Of a stretch of DNA of 11,093 bases, positions 1 to 6,697 are shown piece after piece. Source of the DNA: Clostridiales bacterium. GTDB taxonomy: Bacteria > Bacillota > Clostridia > Tissierellales > Dethiosulfatibacteraceae. The DNA is taken from contig DMAP01000359.1 in NCBI GenBank assembly GCA_003446975.1, forward strand, positions 1-11,093, written 5' to 3'. The notes under the pieces were generated by a model. The model had not been told where the DNA came from. It saw nothing but the letters and a program-made list of their open reading frames with translations, and ran no database searches. The translations under genes and the position numbers were made by a program. Position 1 is the stretch's first letter, and every line of letters starts with the position of its first letter.

Positions 1-1361
1 GAATGCCTATAACCATAAAAGAGGGAAATATTATCAGAGATGGCTTCAACGAGGAACTGGATGAGCTACGCACGATCACCACACATGGAAAAGACTGGAT
101 CAATGCCTTGATCGAAAAGGAAAGGGAAGCGACAGGTATAAAGAACCTTAAGATTGGTTTCAATAAGGTTTTCGGTTACTATATCGAAGTGACCCGATCC
201 TATATAAAGCTGGTGCCGGATTATTACATGAGGAAACAAACCCTTGCAAATGCTGAAAGATATATAACACCTGAGTTGAAGGACATGGAGGTTAAAATCC
301 TAAGTGCTGAATCCAGAATCGAGAAGCTGGAGTATGACCTATTCAATGAAATAAGAACCTTCATAAAGAGCCAGGTTATGCGTATACAGAAGTCAGCCGA
401 TATGGTTGCAACTGTGGATGCCATTAACTCATTGTGCATTGTCGCTATAAAGAATAGATATAACAAGCCTAAAATGAATACCAACGGGATAATCAGCATT
501 GTGGATGGCAGACATCCGGTGGTTGAAAAGGTATTGAAAAATGAGGTTTTCATACCCAATTCCACCTACATGAATAATGATCTTGAACGGTTCTCAATCA
601 TTACAGGACCGAATATGGCGGGTAAATCAACCTATATGAGACAGATTGCCTTGATTGTGATTTTGGCGCACATTGGCAGTTTTGTACCGGCGGAAGATGC
701 TGACATTTCCATGATAGACAAGGTATTTAGCCGGGTAGGAGCTTCTGACGATCTATCGAGCGGACAGAGCACTTTTATGGTGGAAATGTCCGAGGTATCT
801 AACATTATCAAGAACGCCACTCGTGACAGTCTCATCATACTTGATGAAATCGGCAGAGGAACAAGCACCTATGACGGATTGAGCATCGCTTGGGCTGTCA
901 CAGAATACATATCAAAAAAAATCAAGTCAAAAACCTTGTTTGCGACCCATTACCATGAACTATCCGAACTGGAGGGCAAAATCGAGGGTATCAGCAATTA
1001 CAAGATACTCATCAAGGAGTCAGGCGATGATATCATCTTTCTGAGAAAAATCTCAAAGGGAAGCATTGATAAGAGCTACGGCATCCATGTCGCTCGTTTG
1101 GCCGGAATCCCCGGCGAACTGATAAAAAGAGCTTTCAGCATTTTGAAAAAGCTTGAAGAGTCTGACCTTAACAAGAATTACAGTCTGTCTGAAAAATTCG
1201 CAGATAATTCTGATCAGATCGCTTTCTGGGATATCAACAACAAATACAAGGACTTTTTGAAAGAGAACATCTACAATATCAATATCAACAACCTGACACC
1301 TTTACAGTGCATGACTTTATTGAACGAAATAATCCAAAAATCCAAGGAGCTGGATGATTGA
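1..1361 (+). CDS. mutS: DNA mismatch repair protein MutS, C-terminal part (5' end outside window)
   Basis: MutS recognises base mismatches and small loops and starts methyl-independent repair with MutL. The frame is open at the left edge, so roughly the last 450 residues of a protein of usually about 850-880 are present. The ATG at base 3 is internal, not the start. Numbering from that codon, the clamp and lever region comes first, then the ABC-type ATPase: Walker A GPNMAGKST (202-210), the signature DLSSGQSTF (250-258), Walker B LIILDEIGRGT (277-287) and the H-loop ATHYHEL (314-320). Near the end, QIAFW (405-409) resembles the beta-clamp binding pentapeptide that follows the ATPase in Bacillus MutS. 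The last residues (LTPLQCMTLLNEI) are a normal MutS dimerisation tail, so the 3' end is intact. It overlaps mutL by one base (TGATG), which suggests translational coupling. Identification is certain. Confidence 0.98.
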   Translation, partial: MPITIKEGNIIRDGFNEELDELRTITTHGKDWINALIEKEREATGIKNLKIGFNKVFGYYIEVTRSYIKLVPDYYMRKQTLANAERYITPELKDMEVKILSAESRIEKLEYDLFNEIRTFIKSQVMRIQKSADMVATVDAINSLCIVAIKNRYNKPKMNTNGIISIVDGRHPVVEKVLKNEVFIPNSTYMNNDLERFSIITGPNMAGKSTYMRQIALIVILAHIGSFVPAEDADISMIDKVFSRVGASDDLSSGQSTFMVEMSEVSNIIKNATRDSLIILDEIGRGTSTYDGLSIAWAVTEYISKKIKSKTLFATHYHELSELEGKIEGISNYKILIKESGDDIIFLRKISKGSIDKSYGIHVARLAGIPGELIKRAFSILKKLEESDLNKNYSLSEKFADNSDQIAFWDINNKYKDFLKENIYNININNLTPLQCMTLLNEIIQKSKELDD

Positions 1362-3133
1362 TGCCAAAAATTAATCTATTAGATGAATCAACTATCAATA
1401 AGATTGCCGCAGGAGAAGTAGTGGAAAACCCTGCCTCCGTCATCAAGGAACTGGTAGAAAACGCCATAGATGCTATGGCCAATGAGATCCTCGTTGAAAT
1501 CAAAAATGGTGGAAGATCATATATAAGAGTAACGGATAACGGTTCTGGGATAATCAATTCTGAGGTCAGCAAGGCCGTCATCAGACATGCGACCAGTAAA
1601 ATCAACAGGATTGAGGATCTTAACAATCTGCATACTCTGGGTTTCAGGGGAGAAGCACTAGCTAGCATCTCAGCAGTATCCAGGTTTGAGATGACCTCCA
1701 AATCAAGAGAAGAAGAGACAGCCAGAACCATAAAGGTCAATGGTGGTGTAATGATTGATGAAAGATATACCGGTTCAACTGATGGCACCACAATTATCGT
1801 CAGGGATTTGTTCTATAATGTACCTGCCAGAAAAAAATTTCTGAAATCAGATCAGGCAGAAGCCACCATCATATCAGATTTGATATCAAAGCTGTCATTA
1901 ATCAATACGGGCATATCTTTTAAATTGATAAGAGACAGCCAGATAGTTTTGTCAACACCCGCAAACACCTCCACATTAAATGTCATCACCAGTGTTATGG
2001 GTGCAGATTTCTCAAGCTCTCTATCACAGATAGTCTATGATTCCGACAAGATCAACATCAAGGGATTTTTAACAAACTTAAACTACTACAGGGTCAATCG
2101 AAGAATGCAGATGATATTTGTCAATGGACGATTTGTATCCAATAAAAATATTTCTTCAGCAGTAGAAAAAGCCTATTCTTCATTGTTGCCCAAGGGCAAA
2201 TTTCCAGGATTTGTCATTTACATCACTATCGATCCAAATGATATCGATGTAAACATACATCCTCAAAAATCCATTGTCAAGATAGACAACATCAAAATGA
2301 TCGAGGACCTGATCTACTCCATCACCAGCAAACACCTGCGAGAACGATTCTTGTCCAGACAGATGAATCCTTCACCGGTGAAGTTGGATAAAACCGAAAT
2401 TGAAAGTAACATACTACAAAGCAAGGTATTACCGGAAAATTTGGTTATTGACGACCCAAATATTTTTGACCTGGAAACCGAGAGAGATACCTTGAAAGAA
2501 TCAACCCCTGATCTGATCATCAAAATTGATGAAGACGCTGCCATTGAAAACGTGTACGAATATTTGGACTTTATCGGTCCTATATTTCAAGGTTATCTTA
2601 TTTTTGAAGACACCTATCACAAGGAGCTTTATATCATGGACCAGCATGCGGCCCACGAGAGAATCAATTATGAGAAGCTTGTCAAATCCTATCGAAAAAA
2701 AGCTATAGATATTCAACAGCTTCTGATTCCTGAAGTGGTCCATCTAAGCACCGAGGAGTATGATAAAGCCCTTCGCAATAAGGGCATCTTCGCAGATCTA
2801 GGTTTTTCAGTAGATGATTTTGGGCTCAAATCCATCCATATAACCGCCATACCTTTGGCTTTAATTGACGGAAGCATCAAGGGCATGTTTTACCAGCTTT
2901 TGGATACGATGGATGAGCAACCTGAGAATACCATCTTGAAGATTGATGAACTGATTAAGAAAGCATGTGTTGCCTCTGTGAAATCAAGTGATCGAATTTC
3001 AAAAACAGAGGTTTTGAAGCTGGTGGAAAAATTGTCTGAATGCGACTCCCCCCATACATGTCCTCATGGCAGACCAATATGGATCAAATTTACCAGACAT
3101 GATTTGGAAAAACTTTTCAACAGGACAAACTGA
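1361..3133 (+). CDS. mutL: DNA mismatch repair protein MutL, endonuclease type
   Basis: MutL couples MutS to strand incision. The N-terminal GHKL ATPase shows ELVENAIDA (catalytic Glu33), DNGSGI (59-64), ATSKI and GFRGEALASI (94-103). The C-terminal domain has the nicking endonuclease motif DQHAAHERINYE (427-438), the ACVASVKSSDRIS segment and CPHGRP (567-572), which together form the metal site. This MutL should therefore cut DNA itself, as expected where there is no MutH. QQLLIP (452-457) resembles the beta-clamp binding site of Bacillus MutL. Length is 590 residues, normal for the family. I chose ATG 1361 because relatives begin MPKI-LLD. A TTG three bases upstream is also possible, and AAGGAG at 1344-1349 could serve either. 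It lies between mutS (1-base overlap) and miaA (10-base gap). Identification is certain. Confidence 0.98.
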   Translation: MPKINLLDESTINKIAAGEVVENPASVIKELVENAIDAMANEILVEIKNGGRSYIRVTDNGSGIINSEVSKAVIRHATSKINRIEDLNNLHTLGFRGEALASISAVSRFEMTSKSREEETARTIKVNGGVMIDERYTGSTDGTTIIVRDLFYNVPARKKFLKSDQAEATIISDLISKLSLINTGISFKLIRDSQIVLSTPANTSTLNVITSVMGADFSSSLSQIVYDSDKINIKGFLTNLNYYRVNRRMQMIFVNGRFVSNKNISSAVEKAYSSLLPKGKFPGFVIYITIDPNDIDVNIHPQKSIVKIDNIKMIEDLIYSITSKHLRERFLSRQMNPSPVKLDKTEIESNILQSKVLPENLVIDDPNIFDLETERDTLKESTPDLIIKIDEDAAIENVYEYLDFIGPIFQGYLIFEDTYHKELYIMDQHAAHERINYEKLVKSYRKKAIDIQQLLIPEVVHLSTEEYDKALRNKGIFADLGFSVDDFGLKSIHITAIPLALIDGSIKGMFYQLLDTMDEQPENTILKIDELIKKACVASVKSSDRISKTEVLKLVEKLSECDSPHTCPHGRPIWIKFTRHDLEKLFNRTN

Positions 3134-3143
3134 GGATGCGAAG

Positions 3144-4082
3144 ATGAAAAAGAAACTATTGGTCATAGTAGGACCGACAGCAGTAGGGAAGACCTTCATA
3201 TCAGTCGAGACAGCTAAAATGATTGGCTCCGAGATTATCTCAGCTGACGCCATGCAGATATATATCGGCATGGACATCGGCACGGCTAAAATACGTGAAG
3301 ATGAAAAGCAAGGAATTCCGCATCATATGATAGATCTGGTCTACCCGAATGAAAAATTCACAGTCTCTGATTTTAAGACCAGGTCAAAAACTATTATTGA
3401 GAGATTGCACACCAGCGATAAAATTCCTGTGATTGCCGGTGGAACAGGACTATATGTCAATGCGCTGCTCTACAATCTGAATTTCTCCAATACAATGTCA
3501 GATGCCAGGATCAGGAGCAAACTCACACAACTTTTAGAAACCAAAGGCAAAGAGCATCTTCATAAGATGTTGGAGTCATTTGATCCAATAGCAGCCAATA
3601 GAATCCATATGAATAATGCCAAGAGAGTTATGAGAGCTCTAGAGGTCTATTCGATAACCGGAAAGCCTTTTTCGTCTTACAACACCGATTTCAGAGAGGA
3701 ATCTGGTGATTATGATTTTGTGATAATTGGATTGGAAATGGACCGTCAACTGCTGTATAATAGAATCAACGAACGTGTGGACGACATGGTCAATGAAGGT
3801 TTGATAGAGGAAGTGTCGCGACTAAGAGCATTGGGATATGGAAGAGAACTCACATCGATGCAAGGAATCGGGTACAAGGAAATCATGCAATATCTGGACC
3901 GTGAAACAACATTGGAAGAATCTATAAGGCTATTGAAACGCAATACCAGACGTCTTGCCAAGAGACAGTTCACCTGGTTCAAAGCTGATCAAAGAATTAA
4001 ATGGATCAATGTCGATCCAGTTAATATAGAACATACTATGTATGCTGTACAAAACTATTTGAGCGAGAGGGGAATACTATGA
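3144..4082 (+). CDS. miaA: tRNA dimethylallyltransferase MiaA
   Basis: MiaA transfers a dimethylallyl group from DMAPP to N6 of A37 in tRNAs that read codons starting with U, the first step towards ms2i6A. The 312-residue product has the P-loop GPTAVGKT (10-17), the catalytic Asp35 in SADAMQIY, MDIGTAKI, AGGTGLY with the expected Thr101, RALEVYSITGKP and the C-terminal RRLAKRQFTWF tRNA-binding segment. The frame is open 26 codons further upstream, inside mutL, but ATG 3144 is preferred: it gives the standard MKKKLLVIVGPTA start and has GAGGA at 3132-3136, 7 bases upstream, overlapping the mutL stop. The Ser usual in the DSMQ motif is Ala here (residue 36). The stop overlaps the hfq start as ATGA. 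Function and start are both well supported. Confidence 0.97.
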   Translation: MKKKLLVIVGPTAVGKTFISVETAKMIGSEIISADAMQIYIGMDIGTAKIREDEKQGIPHHMIDLVYPNEKFTVSDFKTRSKTIIERLHTSDKIPVIAGGTGLYVNALLYNLNFSNTMSDARIRSKLTQLLETKGKEHLHKMLESFDPIAANRIHMNNAKRVMRALEVYSITGKPFSSYNTDFREESGDYDFVIIGLEMDRQLLYNRINERVDDMVNEGLIEEVSRLRALGYGRELTSMQGIGYKEIMQYLDRETTLEESIRLLKRNTRRLAKRQFTWFKADQRIKWINVDPVNIEHTMYAVQNYLSERGIL

Positions 4083-4309
4083 AGCAATCGATTAATCTGC
4101 AAGACTCATTTTTGAACCAGGCTAGGAAAGACAAGATCGGATTAACCATTTTTTTGACCAATGGTGTCAAGTTAAAGGGGTTTGTAAAAGGCTTTGATAA
4201 TTATGTCATTATTTTCGAGTTAAATGACAAGCAACAATTGATTTATAAACACGCTGTATCGACGATTATTCCAGATTCAAATCTAAAAATTCAATCGAAC
4301 AATGAATAA
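4079..4309 (+). CDS. hfq: RNA-binding protein Hfq
   Basis: Hfq is a hexameric Sm-fold protein that binds U-rich and A-rich RNA and can help small RNAs pair with their targets. Its importance varies in Gram-positive bacteria. The 76-residue product shows the Sm1 part (NLQDSFLNQARKDKIGLTIF through NGVKLKGFVKGFDNYVIIFE) and the Sm2 signature YKHAVSTIIP (about 56-65). The C-terminal tail is short (SNLKIQSNNE), as in other Firmicutes, unlike the long enterobacterial tail. ATG 4079 overlaps the miaA stop by four bases and has AGAGGGG at 4066-4072, six bases upstream, so it is probably coupled to miaA. The placement directly after miaA is the classic one. Identification is certain. Confidence 0.98.
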   Translation: MKQSINLQDSFLNQARKDKIGLTIFLTNGVKLKGFVKGFDNYVIIFELNDKQQLIYKHAVSTIIPDSNLKIQSNNE

Positions 4310-4319
4310 GGTGGGTTAG

Positions 4320-5594
4320 TTGAATAAATATAATTTATGTAAACTCTTTTCTCTGGCAAGAGACACGGAGGATGCCATATTGGAAGCCGAGGCTTCACTT
4401 TTGTCGAGATTCGAATCAATAGACCTCATCAAGGAGTATAACCAACTAAAAATCATTAAAGCTATGCAGGATTCGAATCTGAATTATACAAATTTTTATT
4501 GGAACACTGGCTATGGTTACAATGATCCTGGGAGAGAAAAGGTTGAAGAAATCTATGCCAAGGTTTTCAACACTGAGGATGCCTTGGTCAGACCCAATAT
4601 CGTTTCTGGCACTCACGCATTATATCTGACATTATCAGCCATCACAACATATGGAGATACGATTCTTTCTATATCTGGTAGACCTTATGATACATTGTTG
4701 ACAGTCCTCGGAGTAGAGGGAGATGAGGCCAACAGCTTGAAATCCCAAGGTATTGGCTATCAAGAGGTATCTCTTAAAAACAGGCGGGATTTCGACTATG
4801 ATGCCATATCCAAGGCAATAGACCAGAACACAAAGGTTATAATGATCCAGCGTTCGACGGGTTACAGTGACAGAAAAGCTATTGTTATAGACAAAATTGA
4901 AGAATGCATCACTCGAATTAAAAACAAGCACCCTGAAATTATCATCATGGTAGACAATTGCTACGGAGAGTTTATTGAAACATCGGAACCAAGCGATGTA
5001 GGTGCAGATCTCGTAGTTGGATCTCTGATTAAGAATCCAGGCGGAGGAATCGCTTTGACGGGAGGCTACATCTGTGGAAAATCCCATCTTATCAATCAAA
5101 TCGCCAACAGGTTGACTGCTCCTGGCATTGGAAAAGAGGTAGGTCTGACTTTCGGACAAACCAGAAATACCCTCCAAGGGCTATATCTGGCACCTTCAGC
5201 TGTTTCTGAATCACTTAAGGGATCATTGCTGATTGCTTCTTTGTTCAAAGGGCTTGGATTTGAAGTCATACCGGATTTGCATGATCAACGAAGCGATATT
5301 ATCCAAAGTGTCGTATTCAATTCAAAAAAACTACTTATAAAGTTCTGTCAAGGTGTGCAAAGATCATCGCCAGTTGATTCACACGCAATAACCGAACCCT
5401 GGGCTATGCCAGGTTATAGCAATGATGTGATTATGGCCTCAGGTGCTTTCGTTCAAGGATCATCCATTGAAATCAGTGCCGACGCACCAATCAGAGAGCC
5501 ATACGCGGCATTTTTTCAAGGTGGACTAACCTACACACAGTGCAAATTGGCAGCTGCCATAACATATGAAGATATTAAAAAAGAAGTCAAATAA
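4320..5594 (+). CDS. PLP-dependent YnbB / methionine gamma-lyase-like family protein ('aluminium resistance' family)
   Basis: This 424-residue protein belongs to the fold-type I PLP enzymes related to cystathionine and methionine lyases (the Bacillus YnbB family, named aluminium resistance protein in older annotation). Visible features are the cofactor phosphate/ring region VSGTHALYLTL (95-105), the PLP-binding Asp212 in VDNCYGEF, and the Schiff-base Lys238 in GSLIKNPGGGIA followed by TGGYICG. The physiological substrate is not known for the family; C-S lyase activity is inferred from fold only. The start is a TTG at 4320 with AAGGTGG at 4308-4314 overlapping the hfq stop. The family's usual N-terminal region is all present, and no ATG fits. 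The gene follows hfq and precedes lexA, an arrangement I recall from many Clostridia. The stop codon lies in the loop of the terminator hairpin. Family assignment is strong; exact reaction is unknown. Confidence 0.93.
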   Translation: MNKYNLCKLFSLARDTEDAILEAEASLLSRFESIDLIKEYNQLKIIKAMQDSNLNYTNFYWNTGYGYNDPGREKVEEIYAKVFNTEDALVRPNIVSGTHALYLTLSAITTYGDTILSISGRPYDTLLTVLGVEGDEANSLKSQGIGYQEVSLKNRRDFDYDAISKAIDQNTKVIMIQRSTGYSDRKAIVIDKIEECITRIKNKHPEIIIMVDNCYGEFIETSEPSDVGADLVVGSLIKNPGGGIALTGGYICGKSHLINQIANRLTAPGIGKEVGLTFGQTRNTLQGLYLAPSAVSESLKGSLLIASLFKGLGFEVIPDLHDQRSDIIQSVVFNSKKLLIKFCQGVQRSSPVDSHAITEPWAMPGYSNDVIMASGAFVQGSSIEISADAPIREPYAAFFQGGLTYTQCKLAAAITYEDIKKEVK

Positions 5595-5616
5595 TCTCAA
5601 TGACTTCTTTTATTTT
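5577..5616. terminator. Two-way intrinsic terminator between the YnbB-family gene and lexA
   Basis: A perfect 11-bp stem pairs AAAAGAAGTCA (5579-5589) with TGACTTCTTTT (5601-5611) around an 11-base loop. On the + strand it is followed by TATTTT, ending the mutS-mutL-miaA-hfq-ynbB transcript. On the - strand the stem runs into TTTTTTAAT, so it can also end lexA transcription. The left arm is the last codons of the + strand gene and its TAA sits in the loop. Seen directly; function is inferred. Confidence 0.8.
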
Positions 5617-5628
5617 GTCTCATATCTA

Positions 5629-6249
5629 TTAATACTTGCGAATAACGCACTTGAGCAATCCCAGTATTGCCACTTCCTTTGTCAGTATCGGCTCCATATT
5701 GTCATTTTCAGGTTGAAGTCTGATATGGTCCTTCTCCCTGTAGAATCGTTTCAGGGTAGCCTCGTCGTCAATCAAGGCTGCCACGATATCTCCGTTCCTG
5801 GCTGAATTCTGACAGCTGATAACAACGTAATCGCCGCTAAATATGCCGGCATTTATCATACTGTCACCTTTGACCCTCAGAACAAAAGATTCATTATTGC
5901 CAATCCATTCAATGGGGATAGGGAACAGGTCCTCAGCATTCTCCGTGGCCAGTATAGGCTGTCCTGCCGCTATGCTGCCAATCAAGGGGATATTGACTAT
6001 CTCCTTTTTGGGCAGATCATACAGGGCTGTCTCCTGATCGATCACTTCAATGGCTCTGTTTTTATTGGTGCCTTTCTTGATAAAGCCTTTTTGTTCAATA
6101 GCACTGAGATGAGAATGAACCGTGGAGGTAGAGCTTAATCCAACAGCTTTGCAAATCTCCCTGACTGACGGGGGATAGCCTTTGCTGTTTATTTCTTCCT
6201 TTATATAGTTGAGTATTTTTAGCTGGTTTTTTGACAATTCTTCGCTCAT
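5629..6249 (-). CDS. lexA: SOS transcriptional repressor LexA
   Basis: LexA represses DNA-damage genes and cleaves itself when RecA filaments form. The winged-helix DNA-binding domain fills about residues 1-70 (LSKNQLKILNYIKEEINSKG, PPSVREICKAVGLSSTSTVH). The S24-type protease domain follows. Numbered from the upstream ATG (6252), the cleavage site is Ala96-Gly97 in IGSIAAGQPI, the nucleophile is Ser131 in GDSMINAGI and the general base is Lys168 in DEATLKRFY. All are intact, so the protein should be SOS-cleavable. Two ATGs stand in tandem at 6252 and 6249. GAGG (6257-6260) is four bases from the first and seven from the second, so I give 6249 (206 residues), with 207 possible. The gene is divergent from a LysM gene and shares with it a region full of LexA boxes, implying autoregulation. 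Identification is certain. Confidence 0.98.
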   Translation of the reverse strand: MSEELSKNQLKILNYIKEEINSKGYPPSVREICKAVGLSSTSTVHSHLSAIEQKGFIKKGTNKNRAIEVIDQETALYDLPKKEIVNIPLIGSIAAGQPILATENAEDLFPIPIEWIGNNESFVLRVKGDSMINAGIFSGDYVVISCQNSARNGDIVAALIDDEATLKRFYREKDHIRLQPENDNMEPILTKEVAILGLLKCVIRKY

Positions 6250-6276
6250 CATTTCACCTCATTCGAATTTTTTCTA

Positions 6277-6305
6277 ATTATAACACAGTTCAAAAATAAA
6301 ATCAA
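6277..6305 (-). promoter_or_regulatory. lexA promoter (sigma-A type)
   Basis: Reading the - strand, TTGATT (6305-6300) is separated by 17 bases from a perfect TATAAT (6282-6277) that also has an extended -10 TG one base before it. The predicted start of transcription is near 6270, about 20 bases before the lexA ATG. The -35 overlaps a LexA-box-like site at 6303-6316, as expected for a self-repressing gene. Prediction by inspection only. Confidence 0.75.
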
Positions 6306-6316
6306 ACATCTGTTCT
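6303..6316. promoter_or_regulatory. LexA box, imperfect, over the lexA -35
   Basis: CAAACATCTGTTCT matches the Gram-positive SOS box CGAACATATGTTCG at 11 of 14 positions (AAAC-N4-GTTC core). It overlaps the lexA -35 at 6300-6305, so LexA bound here would block its own promoter. It lies about 10 bases upstream of the -35 of the divergent LysM gene. Confidence 0.65.
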
Positions 6317-6324
6317 TAAAAATA

Positions 6325-6353
6325 TTGACAACGAACATGCGTTCTGTTATCAT
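6325..6353 (+). promoter_or_regulatory. Promoter of the LysM (YneA-like) gene
   Basis: A consensus -35 TTGACA (6325-6330), a 17-base spacer and TATCAT (6348-6353, one mismatch from TATAAT) make a strong sigma-A promoter. Transcription would begin near 6360, giving a leader of about 26 bases with a GGAGG ribosome site at 6375-6379. The strength of the promoter fits a gene that must be held off by a repressor and fire fast on damage. Confidence 0.8.
6332..6345. promoter_or_regulatory. LexA box, perfect core, in the promoter spacer of the LysM gene
   Basis: CGAACATGCGTTCT has a perfect GAAC-N4-GTTC core (6333-6336 and 6341-6344) and 12 of 14 matches to the Gram-positive SOS box. It lies wholly between the -35 and -10 of the LysM-gene promoter, a position where LexA binding excludes RNA polymerase. 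This is the strongest operator in the region. Confidence 0.85.
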
Positions 6354-6358
6354 TAGAT

Positions 6359-6372
6359 TAAACAAATGTTCG
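6359..6372. promoter_or_regulatory. LexA box, imperfect, over the transcription start of the LysM gene
   Basis: TAAACAAATGTTCG matches the SOS box at 11 of 14 positions (AAAC-N4-GTTC core). It covers the predicted start of transcription near 6360 and ends just before the ribosome binding site. With the perfect box it would give the LysM gene a double operator. Confidence 0.6.
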
Positions 6373-6385
6373 ATGGAGGTTTGAA

Positions 6386-6688
6386 ATGGTTGTATTTGGG
6401 AAATACAAAGTGGTCAACTATAATAGATTCAGAGTTTTTATTATGATAACAGCAATTCTAACCATATTGACAGTATTTTTGATGATTTATAACATTACAG
6501 CTTTTTCAGTCAATACCAACACTTATATCGAAGTACCAGTCCGTGCCGGTGATACAATATGGAATATCGCCAAGGAATATGGCGTATCCGATTCCATAAG
6601 ACATGATGTTTATACCATTATGGAACTGAACAATATAGAAGACGGCATCATCTATCCCGGCCAGGTCATTATCGTCCCAAGTCTTTAA
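6386..6688 (+). CDS. Membrane-anchored LysM protein, probable SOS cell-division inhibitor (YneA-like)
   Basis: The 100-residue product has one hydrophobic span (about residues 15-38, after basic residues near 7-16) and a LysM domain (about 48-97: IEVPVRAGDTIWNIAKEYGV through YPGQVIIVP). This predicts a single-pass protein with LysM outside the membrane, where it could contact peptidoglycan. Size, order of parts and position (divergent from lexA, under LexA boxes) match YneA of Bacillus, which delays septation during SOS. Sequence identity to YneA was not measured, so the function is inferred from architecture and context. ATG 6386 has GGAGG (6375-6379) with a six-base spacer. The gene converges on the downstream tyrosine recombinase with 9 bases between the stop codons and no terminator visible. 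It could otherwise be a general wall-binding protein. Confidence 0.85.
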   Translation: MVVFGKYKVVNYNRFRVFIMITAILTILTVFLMIYNITAFSVNTNTYIEVPVRAGDTIWNIAKEYGVSDSIRHDVYTIMELNNIEDGIIYPGQVIIVPSL

Positions 6689-6697
6689 ACCCAACCA

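Noticed and set aside
1285..1791. 168-codon open frame on the - strand across the mutS/mutL junction
   Set aside because: It lies antisense to two certain genes, has no recognisable domain and no ribosome site of note; a shadow frame.
3066..3143. 26-codon upstream extension of miaA starting inside mutL
   Set aside because: MiaA relatives begin at the MKKKLLVIVGPTA segment, and a good ribosome site serves ATG 3144.
4635..5177. 180-codon open frame on the - strand inside the YnbB-family gene
   Set aside because: Antisense to a clear conserved enzyme; composition looks like a reverse-frame shadow.
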